From positions 141,932 through 205,931 of the IMG/VR virus record IMGVR_UViG_3300002835_000007: a DNA stretch of 64,000 nucleotides; one strand, 5' to 3'. Below the pieces are notes generated by a model, which ran no database searches, had not been told where the DNA came from, and was given only the letters and a program-made list of their open reading frames with translations. Position 1 is the first letter of the stretch. Each line of letters begins with the position of its first letter. Below are positions 8,142-17,011 of this stretch, in pieces. This stretch comes from a virus. The position numbers were made by a program, and so were the translations under genes.

Positions 8142-9293
8142 TTATGCGTTAGTTGGTTCAACCTCGCTTAAAGATTCAGTTAATTTTTCTAAAACAATAC
8201 CTAATTCTGCTTTTCTACTTTCAAAAAGTTTAGTATAAACTTCAGATGCAGCAGCGATTTGTTTTTCACTAGTGTATTGACCTTTAGATTCAGCCATACC
8301 ATTTAATAATTCTTGTGGTAATGAATCTTCAAACCAAACTTTTAAATAGTTAGCGATTAGTTCTGGAATGTTTAAAGTTGTGTTAGTCCAAACACCATTA
8401 TTTTTAATTACTTTAACACCACTCTCATTTGTTGTTTCCATCCATTCTGGAACCATGTTAGGTATTTTACCAATTACTGGTGTGTTTGACTCAATTGCTT
8501 CCAATGGGAAAGTACCAAATCCAGATTGGTCATCAATCCAAACAGCTAAACAAGATTTAGATAATTCAGCAGCAAATTGTTTTTTAGGTAACCCTCTTAA
8601 TTCTTTAAATGTAATCCATTTGTAAAGTGGGTATTGTAAGTAGAATGATTTAGCTATTTTAGCAGCTTCACCATGGTTTCTAGTTAAAATAGAAACAACT
8701 GGGATTTTAGGTTTATCACTATCTGTAAAATAATCAGAAATAGATACTGGTACAACATGTGTTTGAATTGAAGGGAATAATGATTTAACATAATCCGCTT
8801 GTTTTTCAGATGTAGTAATTACATCGTTAAATCCGTAATCAACGTTCCATCTTTTACCAATTTGTAACAATTCTAATAAATAATCATAACTTTGTGATAT
8901 AACTATTTTTTTACATGGAAACCCTTTAAGTTGGTCCATAATGTTAGAAAAAATTTCTGGTATAACCACAAAATCAGAAGGTGATATGTTTAACTCTTGC
9001 CCTTCAATTGAAGCGTGAGGTAAAGCAGCATATTCTTCACCTAACCAATCAGCGACACCATTACCTTCTTGGTCACCTCTTAATTTATAATCATTTTTTT
9101 CATGTAACACACATGCACTGTATCCTAAATCATTTAAAATTTTAACGTGTTCGTAAATGTTAGCGATACCAGCGGTTGGGTTACCTTTTGTGTCTAGCAC
9201 AAAGAAATAAACTCTAAAGTTTTTAGTTTCAAAGTTATTTAAAGCCAAAGCTATTTGGCTTATTTGTTCTTCAATTTGTTTTTTTTGTTCCAT
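8142..9293 (-). CDS. glycosyltransferase, GT-B fold
   Basis: 383 residues. N-terminal Rossmann-like half: FRVYFFVLDTKGNPTAG, then ANIYEHVKILNDLGYSACVL, the usual first step of GT4-type enzymes. The C-terminal half carries the donor-binding signature region GFGTFPLEAIESNTPVIG (about 275-292), including the glutamate of the E-x7-E-like element. A helical acidic tail ends the protein. Spacing to the next gene is about 20 bases. It probably uses a nucleotide sugar. Substrate is unknown. Confidence 0.75.
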   Translation of the reverse strand: MEQKKQIEEQISQIALALNNFETKNFRVYFFVLDTKGNPTAGIANIYEHVKILNDLGYSACVLHEKNDYKLRGDQEGNGVADWLGEEYAALPHASIEGQELNISPSDFVVIPEIFSNIMDQLKGFPCKKIVISQSYDYLLELLQIGKRWNVDYGFNDVITTSEKQADYVKSLFPSIQTHVVPVSISDYFTDSDKPKIPVVSILTRNHGEAAKIAKSFYLQYPLYKWITFKELRGLPKKQFAAELSKSCLAVWIDDQSGFGTFPLEAIESNTPVIGKIPNMVPEWMETTNESGVKVIKNNGVWTNTTLNIPELIANYLKVWFEDSLPQELLNGMAESKGQYTSEKQIAAASEVYTKLFESRKAELGIVLEKLTESLSEVEPTNA

Positions 9294-9314
9294 ATTTTTA
9301 GTGTTATTATTTGG

Positions 9315-9683
9315 TTATTCTTTTTCTTTTAAAATACCGTAATTATATAATGTATTAAAAGCTATTTTATATCCTAATGAAGTTTTATCTAGAGCTCTTT
9401 CAGCACCTAATGAATCATCGTCAGTATCTTCGGTTGCGTCCATTAATATTTCAATCATAACTCTTAAAATATCGTATTTAGTTGCGTCAATTTCTCTTGG
9501 TCTTTCTCTTTCAACTTCTGTTATTTCAGAACTTAAAACTTTACCATTTTCATCAAGATAAGTTTTAGTTTCTTTTTCAATAATTTTTTTACCAGATTTA
9601 GTTCCGATAGATTTAATTGTGCTTTCTAAAGCATCAACATCGATGTAGTATATGTTACCGCCAAATTCAATCATGTTAATCAA
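9315..9683 (-). CDS. hypothetical protein (122 aa)
   Basis: 122 residues. It starts MINMIEFGGNIYYIDVDALE; an internal Met at residue 4 is an alternative start. It has a charged beta-hairpin (KKIIEKETKTYLDENGKVL) and a helical acidic second half, IMIEILMDATEDTDDD-like in character. Its start overlaps the end of the HAD-like gene by 8 bases, so it is coupled to it. No family recognised. Confidence 0.6.
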   Translation of the reverse strand: MINMIEFGGNIYYIDVDALESTIKSIGTKSGKKIIEKETKTYLDENGKVLSSEITEVERERPREIDATKYDILRVMIEILMDATEDTDDDSLGAERALDKTSLGYKIAFNTLYNYGILKEKE

Positions 9684-10281
9684 TTTCTTCGTAATTTGTT
9701 ATTTTAGTATTTAAGATTCTATTTCTTAATTCTTCATTATTAATAAAGTCCAATATTGAATCAATCTCATAATCAGACACAACGTCTTTGTTATAAGAAG
9801 ATTTAACTTTGATACTTATTTTACCGCTTGGTTTTAATTCTAATGTTTTAGGATTAGCTGTGATTAAAACATCTACATCGTCCCATTTTTCATCGTAGTT
9901 TAGAACAAATTTTATGTTTTTAATTCGGCAGCCAGTTTTTGATAAAAAGAAGAAAGTTGAAGGAATGCTTTTTTCCACTTCTCTGCTTATTAAGATAATT
10001 TCATGTTCTCCTTCATCTTCAATATCTGTTAAGAAATTATTGAAATGATTCATTAAACCATCTGACATCTGGTCAGCATGACCAAAAATTTCTAGAGGTG
10101 CTTCTAAATATAGAAACCTATTAAGTTTATTGATGTCATCAAACTTAAAATGTTCAATTAAATTGAAACTGGTAACATCATCATTTGTGATGTCAATTTC
10201 TTCAATATACTTATTATATGTATAAGCAAATTGACCGATAAAATCTCGCAATACCTCGTTTATAGTAATACCTATCTTCAT
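9676..10281 (-). CDS. degenerate HAD-like protein
   Basis: 201 residues. The order of elements recalls a phage 5'(3')-deoxyribonucleotidase-type HAD fold: N-terminal strand and helix MKIGITINEVLRDFIGQF, a middle strand HEIILISREVEKSIPSTFF where the HAD threonine/serine motif lies, and WDDVDVLITANPKTLELKP like the motif IV region. The first motif normally reads DxDxT, but here it is TINEV, so the catalytic aspartates are missing. If the fold call is right the protein is probably a non-catalytic relative. It may be a regulator or binding protein; alternatively the resemblance is misleading. Confidence 0.45.
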   Translation of the reverse strand: MKIGITINEVLRDFIGQFAYTYNKYIEEIDITNDDVTSFNLIEHFKFDDINKLNRFLYLEAPLEIFGHADQMSDGLMNHFNNFLTDIEDEGEHEIILISREVEKSIPSTFFFLSKTGCRIKNIKFVLNYDEKWDDVDVLITANPKTLELKPSGKISIKVKSSYNKDVVSDYEIDSILDFINNEELRNRILNTKITNYEEID

Positions 10282-10325
10282 GCTACCAATTTAATTGATA
10301 GGTGGTGATAAGTAAAGTTAAAAAT

Positions 10326-11219
10326 TTATTTTTTTGTAAAAAATGATAAAACTTTACCAAAAATACTTTTTTCTTTAATAATCTGAGATTTTGGTGACTC
10401 TGGTTTTACTATTTGTGTTTGTCTGGATTTTTCATCTAACAGTCTTTTTTTTCTATTGTCATATAACTTGATGAAATAAGAAGTCAACCTATGTCTAACA
10501 ACTTCATCAGCATTAAATTCAACGACACCAACACCTTCTTCTGGATTGTTTTTAACGTCTTCAATTAACGCTTCTAACGCACTATCGCTTTCATCTTTTA
10601 AATCTATTTGTCCAGTATCACCCAAAGCAACTACTTTAGTATTTTCAGAAAAACGTGTTAAGAATGTTTTAGAGTTTTTATGTCTAACGTTTTGGTATTC
10701 ATCAATGATAATAATACAGTTAGAAAAAGACCTACCACGAATAGAACCAAACACTTCCATTTTGATGTACCCAGCTTCCATTAATTTGTTAGTAAGTTCT
10801 TCACCAATCAATTTATAAAAAGCATCAAAGTAAGACATCATAATGAATTTAAGTTTGTCTTTTTCATCACCAGGCAGCGTACCCAAATCTTCACCTTTTA
10901 ATTGTTCAACAGACTTAACTAATTTAATTTCACGATAAATTTCTGGATTGTTTTTAAGTAACAATAATGCTTCGGCAACACTTAAAAGTGTTTTACCAGT
11001 GCCAGCTGGACCAGTACAAAAAGTCACGTCATTGGTCTTAATTGAATTGGTTAACTTCTTTTGCGTCTCATTTTTGTGTTTTATATCAATTTTAATTTGA
11101 GATAATAAAACCGTTGGTCCTTTGGTAAAACTTTCGTCTTCTGTTGTAATTTTTTTAGCTCTAGTGCTAGTAGTTCTAGTAGTTCTAGTAGTTTTTGTTG
11201 CAATAGGTTTTTTGTTCAT
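10326..11219 (-). CDS. phoH: PhoH-like ATPase
   Basis: 297 residues. Walker A is GPAGTGKT (70-77) and Walker B is IIIIDEYQN (about 170-177), the standard PhoH arrangement. KLVKSVEQLKGEDLGTLPGD and KVVALGDTGQIDL, with the later RHRL near 245, complete the P-loop helicase-like core. PhoH proteins are common in phages, and some have RNA-helicase or nuclease-associated activity. An N-terminal low-complexity tract (TKTTRTTRTTSTR) is encoded by short repeats. A TATTTATAA element lies 11 bases upstream. It lies between the HAD-like gene and the GDPD gene within the carbohydrate block, so it is an ordinary phage gene embedded there. Confidence 0.9.
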   Translation of the reverse strand: MNKKPIATKTTRTTRTTSTRAKKITTEDESFTKGPTVLLSQIKIDIKHKNETQKKLTNSIKTNDVTFCTGPAGTGKTLLSVAEALLLLKNNPEIYREIKLVKSVEQLKGEDLGTLPGDEKDKLKFIMMSYFDAFYKLIGEELTNKLMEAGYIKMEVFGSIRGRSFSNCIIIIDEYQNVRHKNSKTFLTRFSENTKVVALGDTGQIDLKDESDSALEALIEDVKNNPEEGVGVVEFNADEVVRHRLTSYFIKLYDNRKKRLLDEKSRQTQIVKPESPKSQIIKEKSIFGKVLSFFTKK

Positions 11220-11230
11220 ATATAACTTTA

Positions 11231-11239
11231 TTATAAATA
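11231..11239 (-). promoter_or_regulatory. candidate late promoter motif (TATTTATAA)
   Basis: Minus-strand TATTTATAA, 11 bases before the phoH start. Further upstream (about 11265-11290) is TTGACA with a poor -7 partner (TAATATTA), so a host-type promoter is possible but not convincing. Confidence 0.4.
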
Positions 11240-11282
11240 TCTTCTAATTTAATATTAGTTAAAAATTTTAACTTTGTCAATC

Positions 11283-11726
11283 TTATTTATAATTTTCAAC
11301 AACATCACTACAAACACCAATAGCTGAAGAAACATCTTCATTATGTAGCTCTGGCATAACAGCAATGCTATTTCTTATTGGTTGTTTATTTGGAAAAGCC
11401 CATATGTAATTAAGGCTTGTTAATGTAACGGTATCATTTTCATGCCAAAAATAATTAAAAGGAAAGAATTCAAAATTAGCATTGAAATAGGTCATCGCTT
11501 CTATGTTTTTACAGTGAATCCATAATTTTGAAATCCTATCTCGAAACCATCTAAAATCAACACCATATTGTGGTTCATCATGACCTAACCAGAAAATATT
11601 GTCTTTGTACCAAACATCAACTTCAACATCATAACCTTTGGATATTGCTAAGTCAATGTAAGTTGGTTCGTTCTCCCAACTCTCCATTTTTCCATTTATG
11701 TTACCTCTATGTGATATTAACTTCAT
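11283..11726 (-). CDS. GDPD-like phosphodiesterase domain protein
   Basis: 147 residues if started at the ATG that overlaps the upstream stop by four bases (ATGA). An upstream in-frame ATG would add 26 residues lying wholly inside the SGNH gene and is rejected. The product begins MKLISHRGNINGKMESWENE, with the HR and ENE of glycerophosphodiester phosphodiesterases, then YDVEVDVWYKDNIFWLGHDE, supplying the E-x-D and HD catalytic set. The family usually hydrolyses glycerophosphodiesters on a TIM barrel; at 147 residues this is shorter than full-length enzymes and may be a compact variant. Its place in the glycan block suggests a role on phosphodiester-linked sugars or lipids, which is inference. 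Confidence 0.65.
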   Translation of the reverse strand: MKLISHRGNINGKMESWENEPTYIDLAISKGYDVEVDVWYKDNIFWLGHDEPQYGVDFRWFRDRISKLWIHCKNIEAMTYFNANFEFFPFNYFWHENDTVTLTSLNYIWAFPNKQPIRNSIAVMPELHNEDVSSAIGVCSDVVENYK

Positions 11727-12367
11727 ATTAAATTCTTTTCTGAAAATGATTCTAAAATAAGCGGCATTGATGTTTGGCTCAAATGCATATGTGAACCTTC
11801 CCAATTATCCAAATATTCTGGTTTAGTTATTTTATTTTCACCTATCATTTTATAAAATATTGTTACAAATTCAATACCATTTTGGTTACACAATTCTTCT
11901 AAGTATCTGTTAAATTCTTCAGTAACTAAGTTTCTTTCTAAACAAGTACCAAATGAAGGTCCGCCAGTATATTGTTTTGACTCATGCCATGACGCAATTG
12001 GACCCCATGCGATAACTTTAAGACCAGCTTCTTTATATCTTAATAAAACACTAAAATATCTATCAACGCATTCTTTAACTATTTCATTAACAGTTTTAGT
12101 TTGCGATTCCATTTGTTTAATTAAATGAGCTCTAATATCAACTTCACCAAAACAAAATAAAACATAATCATTATCAATATTAACATTATAATTAATTATT
12201 TCATCAATTACTGGCATTTTATTTTCAAGTTGGTAAGCGGTTGCTGGCCCAATTCTGTAACTTTTAAAAAATGGAGTTATGTCATCAGACCTTTGTGGCC
12301 ATATTGGTTGCATTTCTTCTTTACCACTGAAAACAGCAGAGTGACTATCACCTATACAATGTATCAT
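11723..12367 (-). CDS. SGNH/GDSL-type hydrolase
   Basis: 214 residues. The N-terminus IHCIGDSHSAVFSG carries the GDSH block I with nucleophile serine, CFGEVDIR stands in the position of the Gly/Asn blocks, and HMHLSQ near the C-terminus supplies the Asp/His-like block V. SGNH enzymes are esterases or acetyltransferase partners, often trimming or acylating surface glycans. The start lies 20 bases inside the upstream GT gene, but GDSH needs it. The gene is coupled by ATGA to the GDPD gene. Function in glycan modification is likely but not proven. Confidence 0.65.
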   Translation of the reverse strand: MIHCIGDSHSAVFSGKEEMQPIWPQRSDDITPFFKSYRIGPATAYQLENKMPVIDEIINYNVNIDNDYVLFCFGEVDIRAHLIKQMESQTKTVNEIVKECVDRYFSVLLRYKEAGLKVIAWGPIASWHESKQYTGGPSFGTCLERNLVTEEFNRYLEELCNQNGIEFVTIFYKMIGENKITKPEYLDNWEGSHMHLSQTSMPLILESFSEKNLI

Positions 12368-13331
12368 AATTCATAATGTTTTTACTTAAATTGTTATAAA
12401 AATTAATTTCATCTTGTTCACCATTTTCACCACCAATAGCCCATGGGTTTTGATTAGCATAAACAGTATTAAACATAGGGTGAATACCAAATCCATTTTT
12501 AACAAATAAAAACTTTTTATTGTTATCCCTTTTGTATTTATTTAACGCTATTTCATCGTATGCGTCCACTGTTGGTTGTGATAATATATTAACCCATTCA
12601 GATGTTTTTATAAAAAACATACTATTAGTGAAATATGGTGAATGGATTTCAAATAATTCATAATTATTATCGGAAGTGAATTTATCAATATTTTTTAAAA
12701 TATAGTTATTAATTTCCATCTGAGCTTCATATGAAATCCTAAGTGGGTGAATACCTTTTGTAATAGTGTTTAATGAATTTAAACCTTCGTAAAACTTATT
12801 ATAATCCCATTCAGTAGCGTTTATTGTAAACTGATTCAAAGGTGTGTAGTCTACATTCCATAAACCATTTGGCATTGGTCTGTTTAAAAAATGTTTATAA
12901 ACAATATCTCTAACTGATAAATCATCAATAAAATCATTAATAAAAAAATCACATGATGGAATATTATTAGACATAGTTGGTGATAAAGTTAATACTTCAT
13001 CATTGTTTAACATATCAACATTTTCAATTAGGTAATCCCAAACATAATTGTTAATAAAACAATCTTCATCTAATTTAACTGAATATTCAGTATCAGTTGA
13101 AATAGCAATTCTTATTTTATTTAAGTAATTATGATGTCCGTTAATTACATGTATTGTATATTCAATACCTAAACTATCACATTTATTAACCCAATCATTG
13201 TCATGGGTTGCTAAAACATTTAATTTTAATTTTAGTTTATTTTCTGGTTTTATTTTAGATAAAAAATAGAACATTAAATTTGAGTAATCTAATCTATTGT
13301 GTGATAAATAATTTATAGTTATTGTTTTCAT
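12348..13331 (-). CDS. glycosyltransferase-like protein (GT-A type)
   Basis: 327 residues. It starts KTITINYLSHNRLDYSNLMF, as GT2-like enzymes do. YSVKLDEDCFINNYVWDYL (about 82-100) holds the DED acidic cluster in the donor-binding position. The C-terminal third has KKFLFVKNGFGIHPMF and WAIGGENGEQDE, which could contribute acceptor binding. The start is coupled by ATGA to the GT14-like gene. No close family is recognised; the fold call rests on the N-terminus and the acidic motif. Confidence 0.6.
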   Translation of the reverse strand: MKTITINYLSHNRLDYSNLMFYFLSKIKPENKLKLKLNVLATHDNDWVNKCDSLGIEYTIHVINGHHNYLNKIRIAISTDTEYSVKLDEDCFINNYVWDYLIENVDMLNNDEVLTLSPTMSNNIPSCDFFINDFIDDLSVRDIVYKHFLNRPMPNGLWNVDYTPLNQFTINATEWDYNKFYEGLNSLNTITKGIHPLRISYEAQMEINNYILKNIDKFTSDNNYELFEIHSPYFTNSMFFIKTSEWVNILSQPTVDAYDEIALNKYKRDNNKKFLFVKNGFGIHPMFNTVYANQNPWAIGGENGEQDEINFYNNLSKNIMNYDTLYR

Positions 13332-14119
13332 TTCATATAATTTTGTCTAATGAATTGTTTTAATTCACAATTTTTATGGTAATTAACTCTTTTAACAGAG
13401 AAATAACCTTGATTGAATTTTTCAACAATTTGATTTATTGTAATTACCCAATTATAATTAGGTTTATTTGATGGGTCGTAAGTACCAAAGTAAGGTGGAA
13501 ACTCCCATTGTTGTCCGCTAAGTAAAATCATATAAGGTAGAAAAATATTTATCATATCATCATTAGGGTAATATTCTAAACATTTGTCTAAATGCTGCTT
13601 AGCCAATAACATAACTTCTTTTGTTACTGTCATACATTCCCAATTAGCACTCATAGGTAATTCTATATTATATTCAAGATATAAATTTTTAGGGTCCCAA
13701 CGACCATATGGTTGCTGTAATGGAAACCCTACAATAGTTTTGTCTGAGTCTTTTCCGTTATATGATGAAACCCAATCTTCAGTATTTAAAAATTGTGCAT
13801 AATTAACACCTTTTTCAAAGTTAATTCCATTTATAAAGTATTGGTTAGCTGAAACTAAACAGAAGTGTTCAAAACTATTTATTTCATCTTCACTTATATT
13901 TCTAATTAAATCAATCAACGCACCAAAAATAAAGTTAGAATGATTTAAAGGACCAAGCATATGACGCATTCTAATTTTAGGGTGGTCTAATGTTGGGTGA
14001 TTAATCATGAAATCACAATTATCATGGAAATAAGATATGTTATCTATCATATCATCAACATCTTCAATCGTGTGTGTTGTTGAGTGAGCAAATATTATAA
14101 ACGCTGTTTTAGATTTCAT
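13328..14119 (-). CDS. GT14-like glycosyltransferase (core-2/I-branching type)
   Basis: 263 residues: KTAFIIFAHSTTHTIEDVDD, NISYFHDNCDFMINH, FEHFCLVSANQYFINGI and a C-terminal KRVNYHKNCELKQF. The pattern of an AH start, then a DxxxN-hydrophobic pair, then an S-x-x-D-like element is that of GT14 branching enzymes, which are metal-independent and lack a DxD motif; none is seen here. It overlaps the GatZ-like gene by 11 bases. Linkage and donor are unknown; known GT14 members add GlcNAc or xylose. Confidence 0.6.
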   Translation of the reverse strand: MKSKTAFIIFAHSTTHTIEDVDDMIDNISYFHDNCDFMINHPTLDHPKIRMRHMLGPLNHSNFIFGALIDLIRNISEDEINSFEHFCLVSANQYFINGINFEKGVNYAQFLNTEDWVSSYNGKDSDKTIVGFPLQQPYGRWDPKNLYLEYNIELPMSANWECMTVTKEVMLLAKQHLDKCLEYYPNDDMINIFLPYMILLSGQQWEFPPYFGTYDPSNKPNYNWVITINQIVEKFNQGYFSVKRVNYHKNCELKQFIRQNYMK

Positions 14120-15107
14120 TTATAGTTTTAATTAATTCATCAATTCTGTTGTATATTGCTTGTTGCACTTCAGAATCTAAATTGTTATAATTCAATTTAT
14201 TTTTAAGTTCAATAAATCTAGGTTCAGAGAAAACATAATGACCACTTATGTTTATGATTTCTTCTTTGTTATCTTCTGGTATAAAATCAGAGTCAACCCA
14301 TTTTACCCATCTTTTTGATTCATAACAAATCTCATAAAATTCATCTAGTAATTCTATATGATTAGTTTTAATTATGTTTAAAATAATTTTTGTTTCTATT
14401 TGTCCAAATTCTGGGGCAATATTGATACAGTTTAACCCATTATTAAATTTCGATTTAACTAATTCATTTGTTAGGTAATCACCATTATGTTCTTTTGAAA
14501 TCATGCCATGATTTTTGGCAACTTTAACCATTTCAATTAATCTATCTTGATTGAAACTACCAATATTTGTGTTACCTTTTAATGCTGTTCCAGATTGGAT
14601 TACAGCGTATTTAATTTGACCATATATGTCTAATGGTAGTAATTCTTTTAAGTCTTCTAAAAGATTGTTTAATTCTACTTCATTTGTTGGTCTGATTGCT
14701 TCTTCAGTTCCAACCTCAAATAACATGTTTGGATTTAATCTATAACCTTTTAAAATAAATTCAACTGTGGCTAATAACCCATCACGGTATTCTTTATGTT
14801 TTTTCCAAACATCAACATGTATAATGTCGAAATATTTGCAATCTTCAATAAAAGAATCCATACCGTCATCTTCACTATATCCTTGTGATGGACCAGAATG
14901 GTCTCTTACTAATAAGATTTTATTAGATTTGCTTCTTACGTATTCGCAGAAGTCTTTAGTTGTCCAATTGTTAACATAACCACCATTAAACTCTACTTGT
15001 CTTCTAGATGGTATTAATCCAATTTCAACGTTATTTTCATTTGAGTAATTAATAATTGCGTCAACAATATTTTTACTCATCGGTCCTATAAATATTTTTG
15101 GTTTCAT
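14109..15107 (-). CDS. GatZ-like aldolase or sugar synthase TIM-barrel protein
   Basis: 332 residues. Reads like the non-catalytic subunit family of class II tagatose-bisphosphate aldolase: GLIPSRRQVEFNGGYVNNWT, then NKILLVRDHSGPSQGYSED (compare the family DHLGP), then FDIIHVDVWKKHKEY and FEVGTEEAIRP. In that family the protein supports an aldolase; close relatives in capsule loci are often near sugar biosynthesis genes. Here no catalytic aldolase partner is visible in the window, so it may act alone, perhaps on a special sugar. It lies between GT14-like and the fused nucleotidyltransferase-kinase gene. Fold call is moderate, function uncertain. Confidence 0.5.
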   Translation of the reverse strand: MKPKIFIGPMSKNIVDAIINYSNENNVEIGLIPSRRQVEFNGGYVNNWTTKDFCEYVRSKSNKILLVRDHSGPSQGYSEDDGMDSFIEDCKYFDIIHVDVWKKHKEYRDGLLATVEFILKGYRLNPNMLFEVGTEEAIRPTNEVELNNLLEDLKELLPLDIYGQIKYAVIQSGTALKGNTNIGSFNQDRLIEMVKVAKNHGMISKEHNGDYLTNELVKSKFNNGLNCINIAPEFGQIETKIILNIIKTNHIELLDEFYEICYESKRWVKWVDSDFIPEDNKEEIINISGHYVFSEPRFIELKNKLNYNNLDSEVQQAIYNRIDELIKTINEI

Positions 15108-15119
15108 ACACCAAATATA

Positions 15120-16670
15120 TTATTTATAAAACACTTTGTAAAGATTAAAGCGACCAAAATAATATAAAAACTCACCCATCTTGTAATCATGTAATGGCGA
15201 CATGTTTAACCATATGATTGCTGTCAGTGTTTGAACCTTTTTTAAATCTAACCCATTGTCAAAAATCCACTTATGTAACTTTTCTCTACAATTAGTTAAA
15301 ATATCACTTCTTAAAATATCGCATTTAATACCGTTTGATGATTTTTTAACTGAGAATAATTCTTGATGGACAATATCGTGATTGAATAATAAATTGTGAT
15401 TTAATTTAGCTAAATCATAATAGATGTCACCATTTTTTAAATCACCTCCAAAGTCTTGTCTCCAATCTAATAACACAAATTCACGATTACCTTTATAAAT
15501 AATATTATCTAAAATGTAATCACCATGAAATTGATAATAAGTGTCTGAACATAACCAGTTTTCATTTATTTCTTTTATCATATCAATAACTGGTGGTACT
15601 ACCATACCATTGATGGTAATCTCTTCATCACTTATTTTATTATCATTAAATAATTTTTGTAATCGTTCATAAGTTTTATCAAAATAAAACTTTTTAGTTA
15701 TTTCTTTAAAGTCTTCAGACTGACCATGTTTAACCCATAGGTTGTTTTTACTCCAATCTAAAAAATCTTCAAAAATAATTTCATTTACTGACGTTGCTAA
15801 TAAATCACCAGCAGCATATTCGTATTTGTAAAAATTATCTTTACTGTCAATCAATTTAGGTGTTAACCCAGATAGTTGTTTACATCGTTCAACTCTGTTA
15901 GCACAAACTGTTTTATTATAGAAAAATTTAATAACGAAATCATTAAATAAAAAGATTGATTCATCTACTTTATCTAACAATTCAAATTTGTCGTATATAA
16001 CTTCTCTAGCGTGTTTTAATTCAAATACATTACCTATGTCTAACCAATTGAAATATTCTTTTGTTTCCCATTTAATATTCATTCGATTGATTGCGTGACA
16101 ATCGCTTAATGTTGTATCGCTAGTATCTGCTTCATATTCCTCTTGTAATGAATCCCAAAACAATTTATAATCTTTTATACCAGCAAGTCCAATATAAGCA
16201 AATTTAGAGGTTAAATCTCCTTTGTCATTTATCATTCTATTAGGAATAAAAGATAAAGTTCTATATTGTGAATTGTTTTCTTTGAATTGACAAGCCAACC
16301 AGTTTTCTGTTGGTTCTTTAATTTCTTCAGTTATTATAGTATCTGCTGCATGAAATATAAATGGACATTGTAATTCATTTTTAGCTTTTAACATTGAGTA
16401 ACCAAGAGATGAACCTTCACCTTCATATTTATCAACTTCGATAAATGTAATTTTTCTTTCTGGATAAGCTAGTGTTAAAAAATCTTTAACTTGTTCTCCA
16501 AAATAACCAACAGTTACAACTAATTCAACTTCTTTAGGGTATGCTTCTACGATATATGATATCGCTGGTTTTTTACCAACTCTAACTAAACATTTATTAG
16601 TGTATTTAGTTAAATCACCTAATCTAGAACCAACACCACTAGTGGTTATTAAAACTTTATACTCGACCAT
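15120..16670 (-). CDS. nucleotidyltransferase-kinase fusion (LicC/LicA-like)
   Basis: 516 residues in two parts. Residues 1-235 form a sugar-phosphate or choline-phosphate nucleotidyltransferase: TTSGVGSRLGDLTKYTNKCL (9-28), an acidic motif at AAD (108-110) and NWLDIGN (208-214). Residues about 240-516 read as a choline/aminoglycoside kinase-like domain: HGDYILDN (382-389, the catalytic HGD-x4-N loop) and LLDWRQDFGG (400-409, metal-binding aspartate). Activation and phosphorylation in one chain suit a small alcohol or sugar such as choline, as LicA/LicC make CDP-choline in bacteria. The substrate is not readable. The C-terminal start overlaps the cupin gene by 14 bases. Confidence 0.7.
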   Translation of the reverse strand: MVEYKVLITTSGVGSRLGDLTKYTNKCLVRVGKKPAISYIVEAYPKEVELVVTVGYFGEQVKDFLTLAYPERKITFIEVDKYEGEGSSLGYSMLKAKNELQCPFIFHAADTIITEEIKEPTENWLACQFKENNSQYRTLSFIPNRMINDKGDLTSKFAYIGLAGIKDYKLFWDSLQEEYEADTSDTTLSDCHAINRMNIKWETKEYFNWLDIGNVFELKHAREVIYDKFELLDKVDESIFLFNDFVIKFFYNKTVCANRVERCKQLSGLTPKLIDSKDNFYKYEYAAGDLLATSVNEIIFEDFLDWSKNNLWVKHGQSEDFKEITKKFYFDKTYERLQKLFNDNKISDEEITINGMVVPPVIDMIKEINENWLCSDTYYQFHGDYILDNIIYKGNREFVLLDWRQDFGGDLKNGDIYYDLAKLNHNLLFNHDIVHQELFSVKKSSNGIKCDILRSDILTNCREKLHKWIFDNGLDLKKVQTLTAIIWLNMSPLHDYKMGEFLYYFGRFNLYKVFYK

Positions 16671-17010
16671 ATTTATCTTCTATTCTAATAACGTCATCTA
16701 GAAAATTTGTAGAACTTTCTAAATACAAACTGTCAACGATTGCCGACATTCTATGAACTACAAATGGTTCAATTGTGTAATACTCACCTTCATTTAAAAT
16801 CATTTCAGTTAAGGTGTCTTTGTCTGGGCCAATTTCAAATTTAATTTGACCTTTTAAAACATAAAAAGATTCATGTTTTTTTTCATGGTACTGTAAGCTG
16901 CAACTATTTCCAGCTGTCATGAATAATTCTTTAACTACGTAATTTTCATTAACTTCAATCCATTTTTCCCATCCCCATGGTTTATCAACTTTTGTAACTT
17001 CTTTTTTCAT
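16657..17010 (-). CDS. cupin, mannose-6-phosphate isomerase type II-like
   Basis: 117 residues, a single cupin barrel: KPWGWEKWIEVNENYVVK is the usual beginning of the mannose-phosphate isomerase/guanylyltransferase-associated cupin, CSLQYHEKKHESFYVLKGQI holds the metal-binding H-x4-H pattern with glutamate, and YTIEPFVVHRM gives the last histidine. It may isomerise or epimerise an activated sugar. It lies at two bases from the HAD gene and overlaps the fusion gene after it, so they form one operon. Confidence 0.75.
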   Translation of the reverse strand: MKKEVTKVDKPWGWEKWIEVNENYVVKELFMTAGNSCSLQYHEKKHESFYVLKGQIKFEIGPDKDTLTEMILNEGEYYTIEPFVVHRMSAIVDSLYLESSTNFLDDVIRIEDKYGRV

Positions 17011-17011
17011 A

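Noticed and set aside
10546-10818. Plus-strand open frame within phoH
   Set aside because: It lies wholly antisense to the conserved PhoH Walker region and lacks any domain.
11727-11804. N-terminal extension of the GDPD-like gene
   Set aside because: The 26 extra residues are encoded inside the SGNH gene, and the conserved domain starts at the ATGA overlap.
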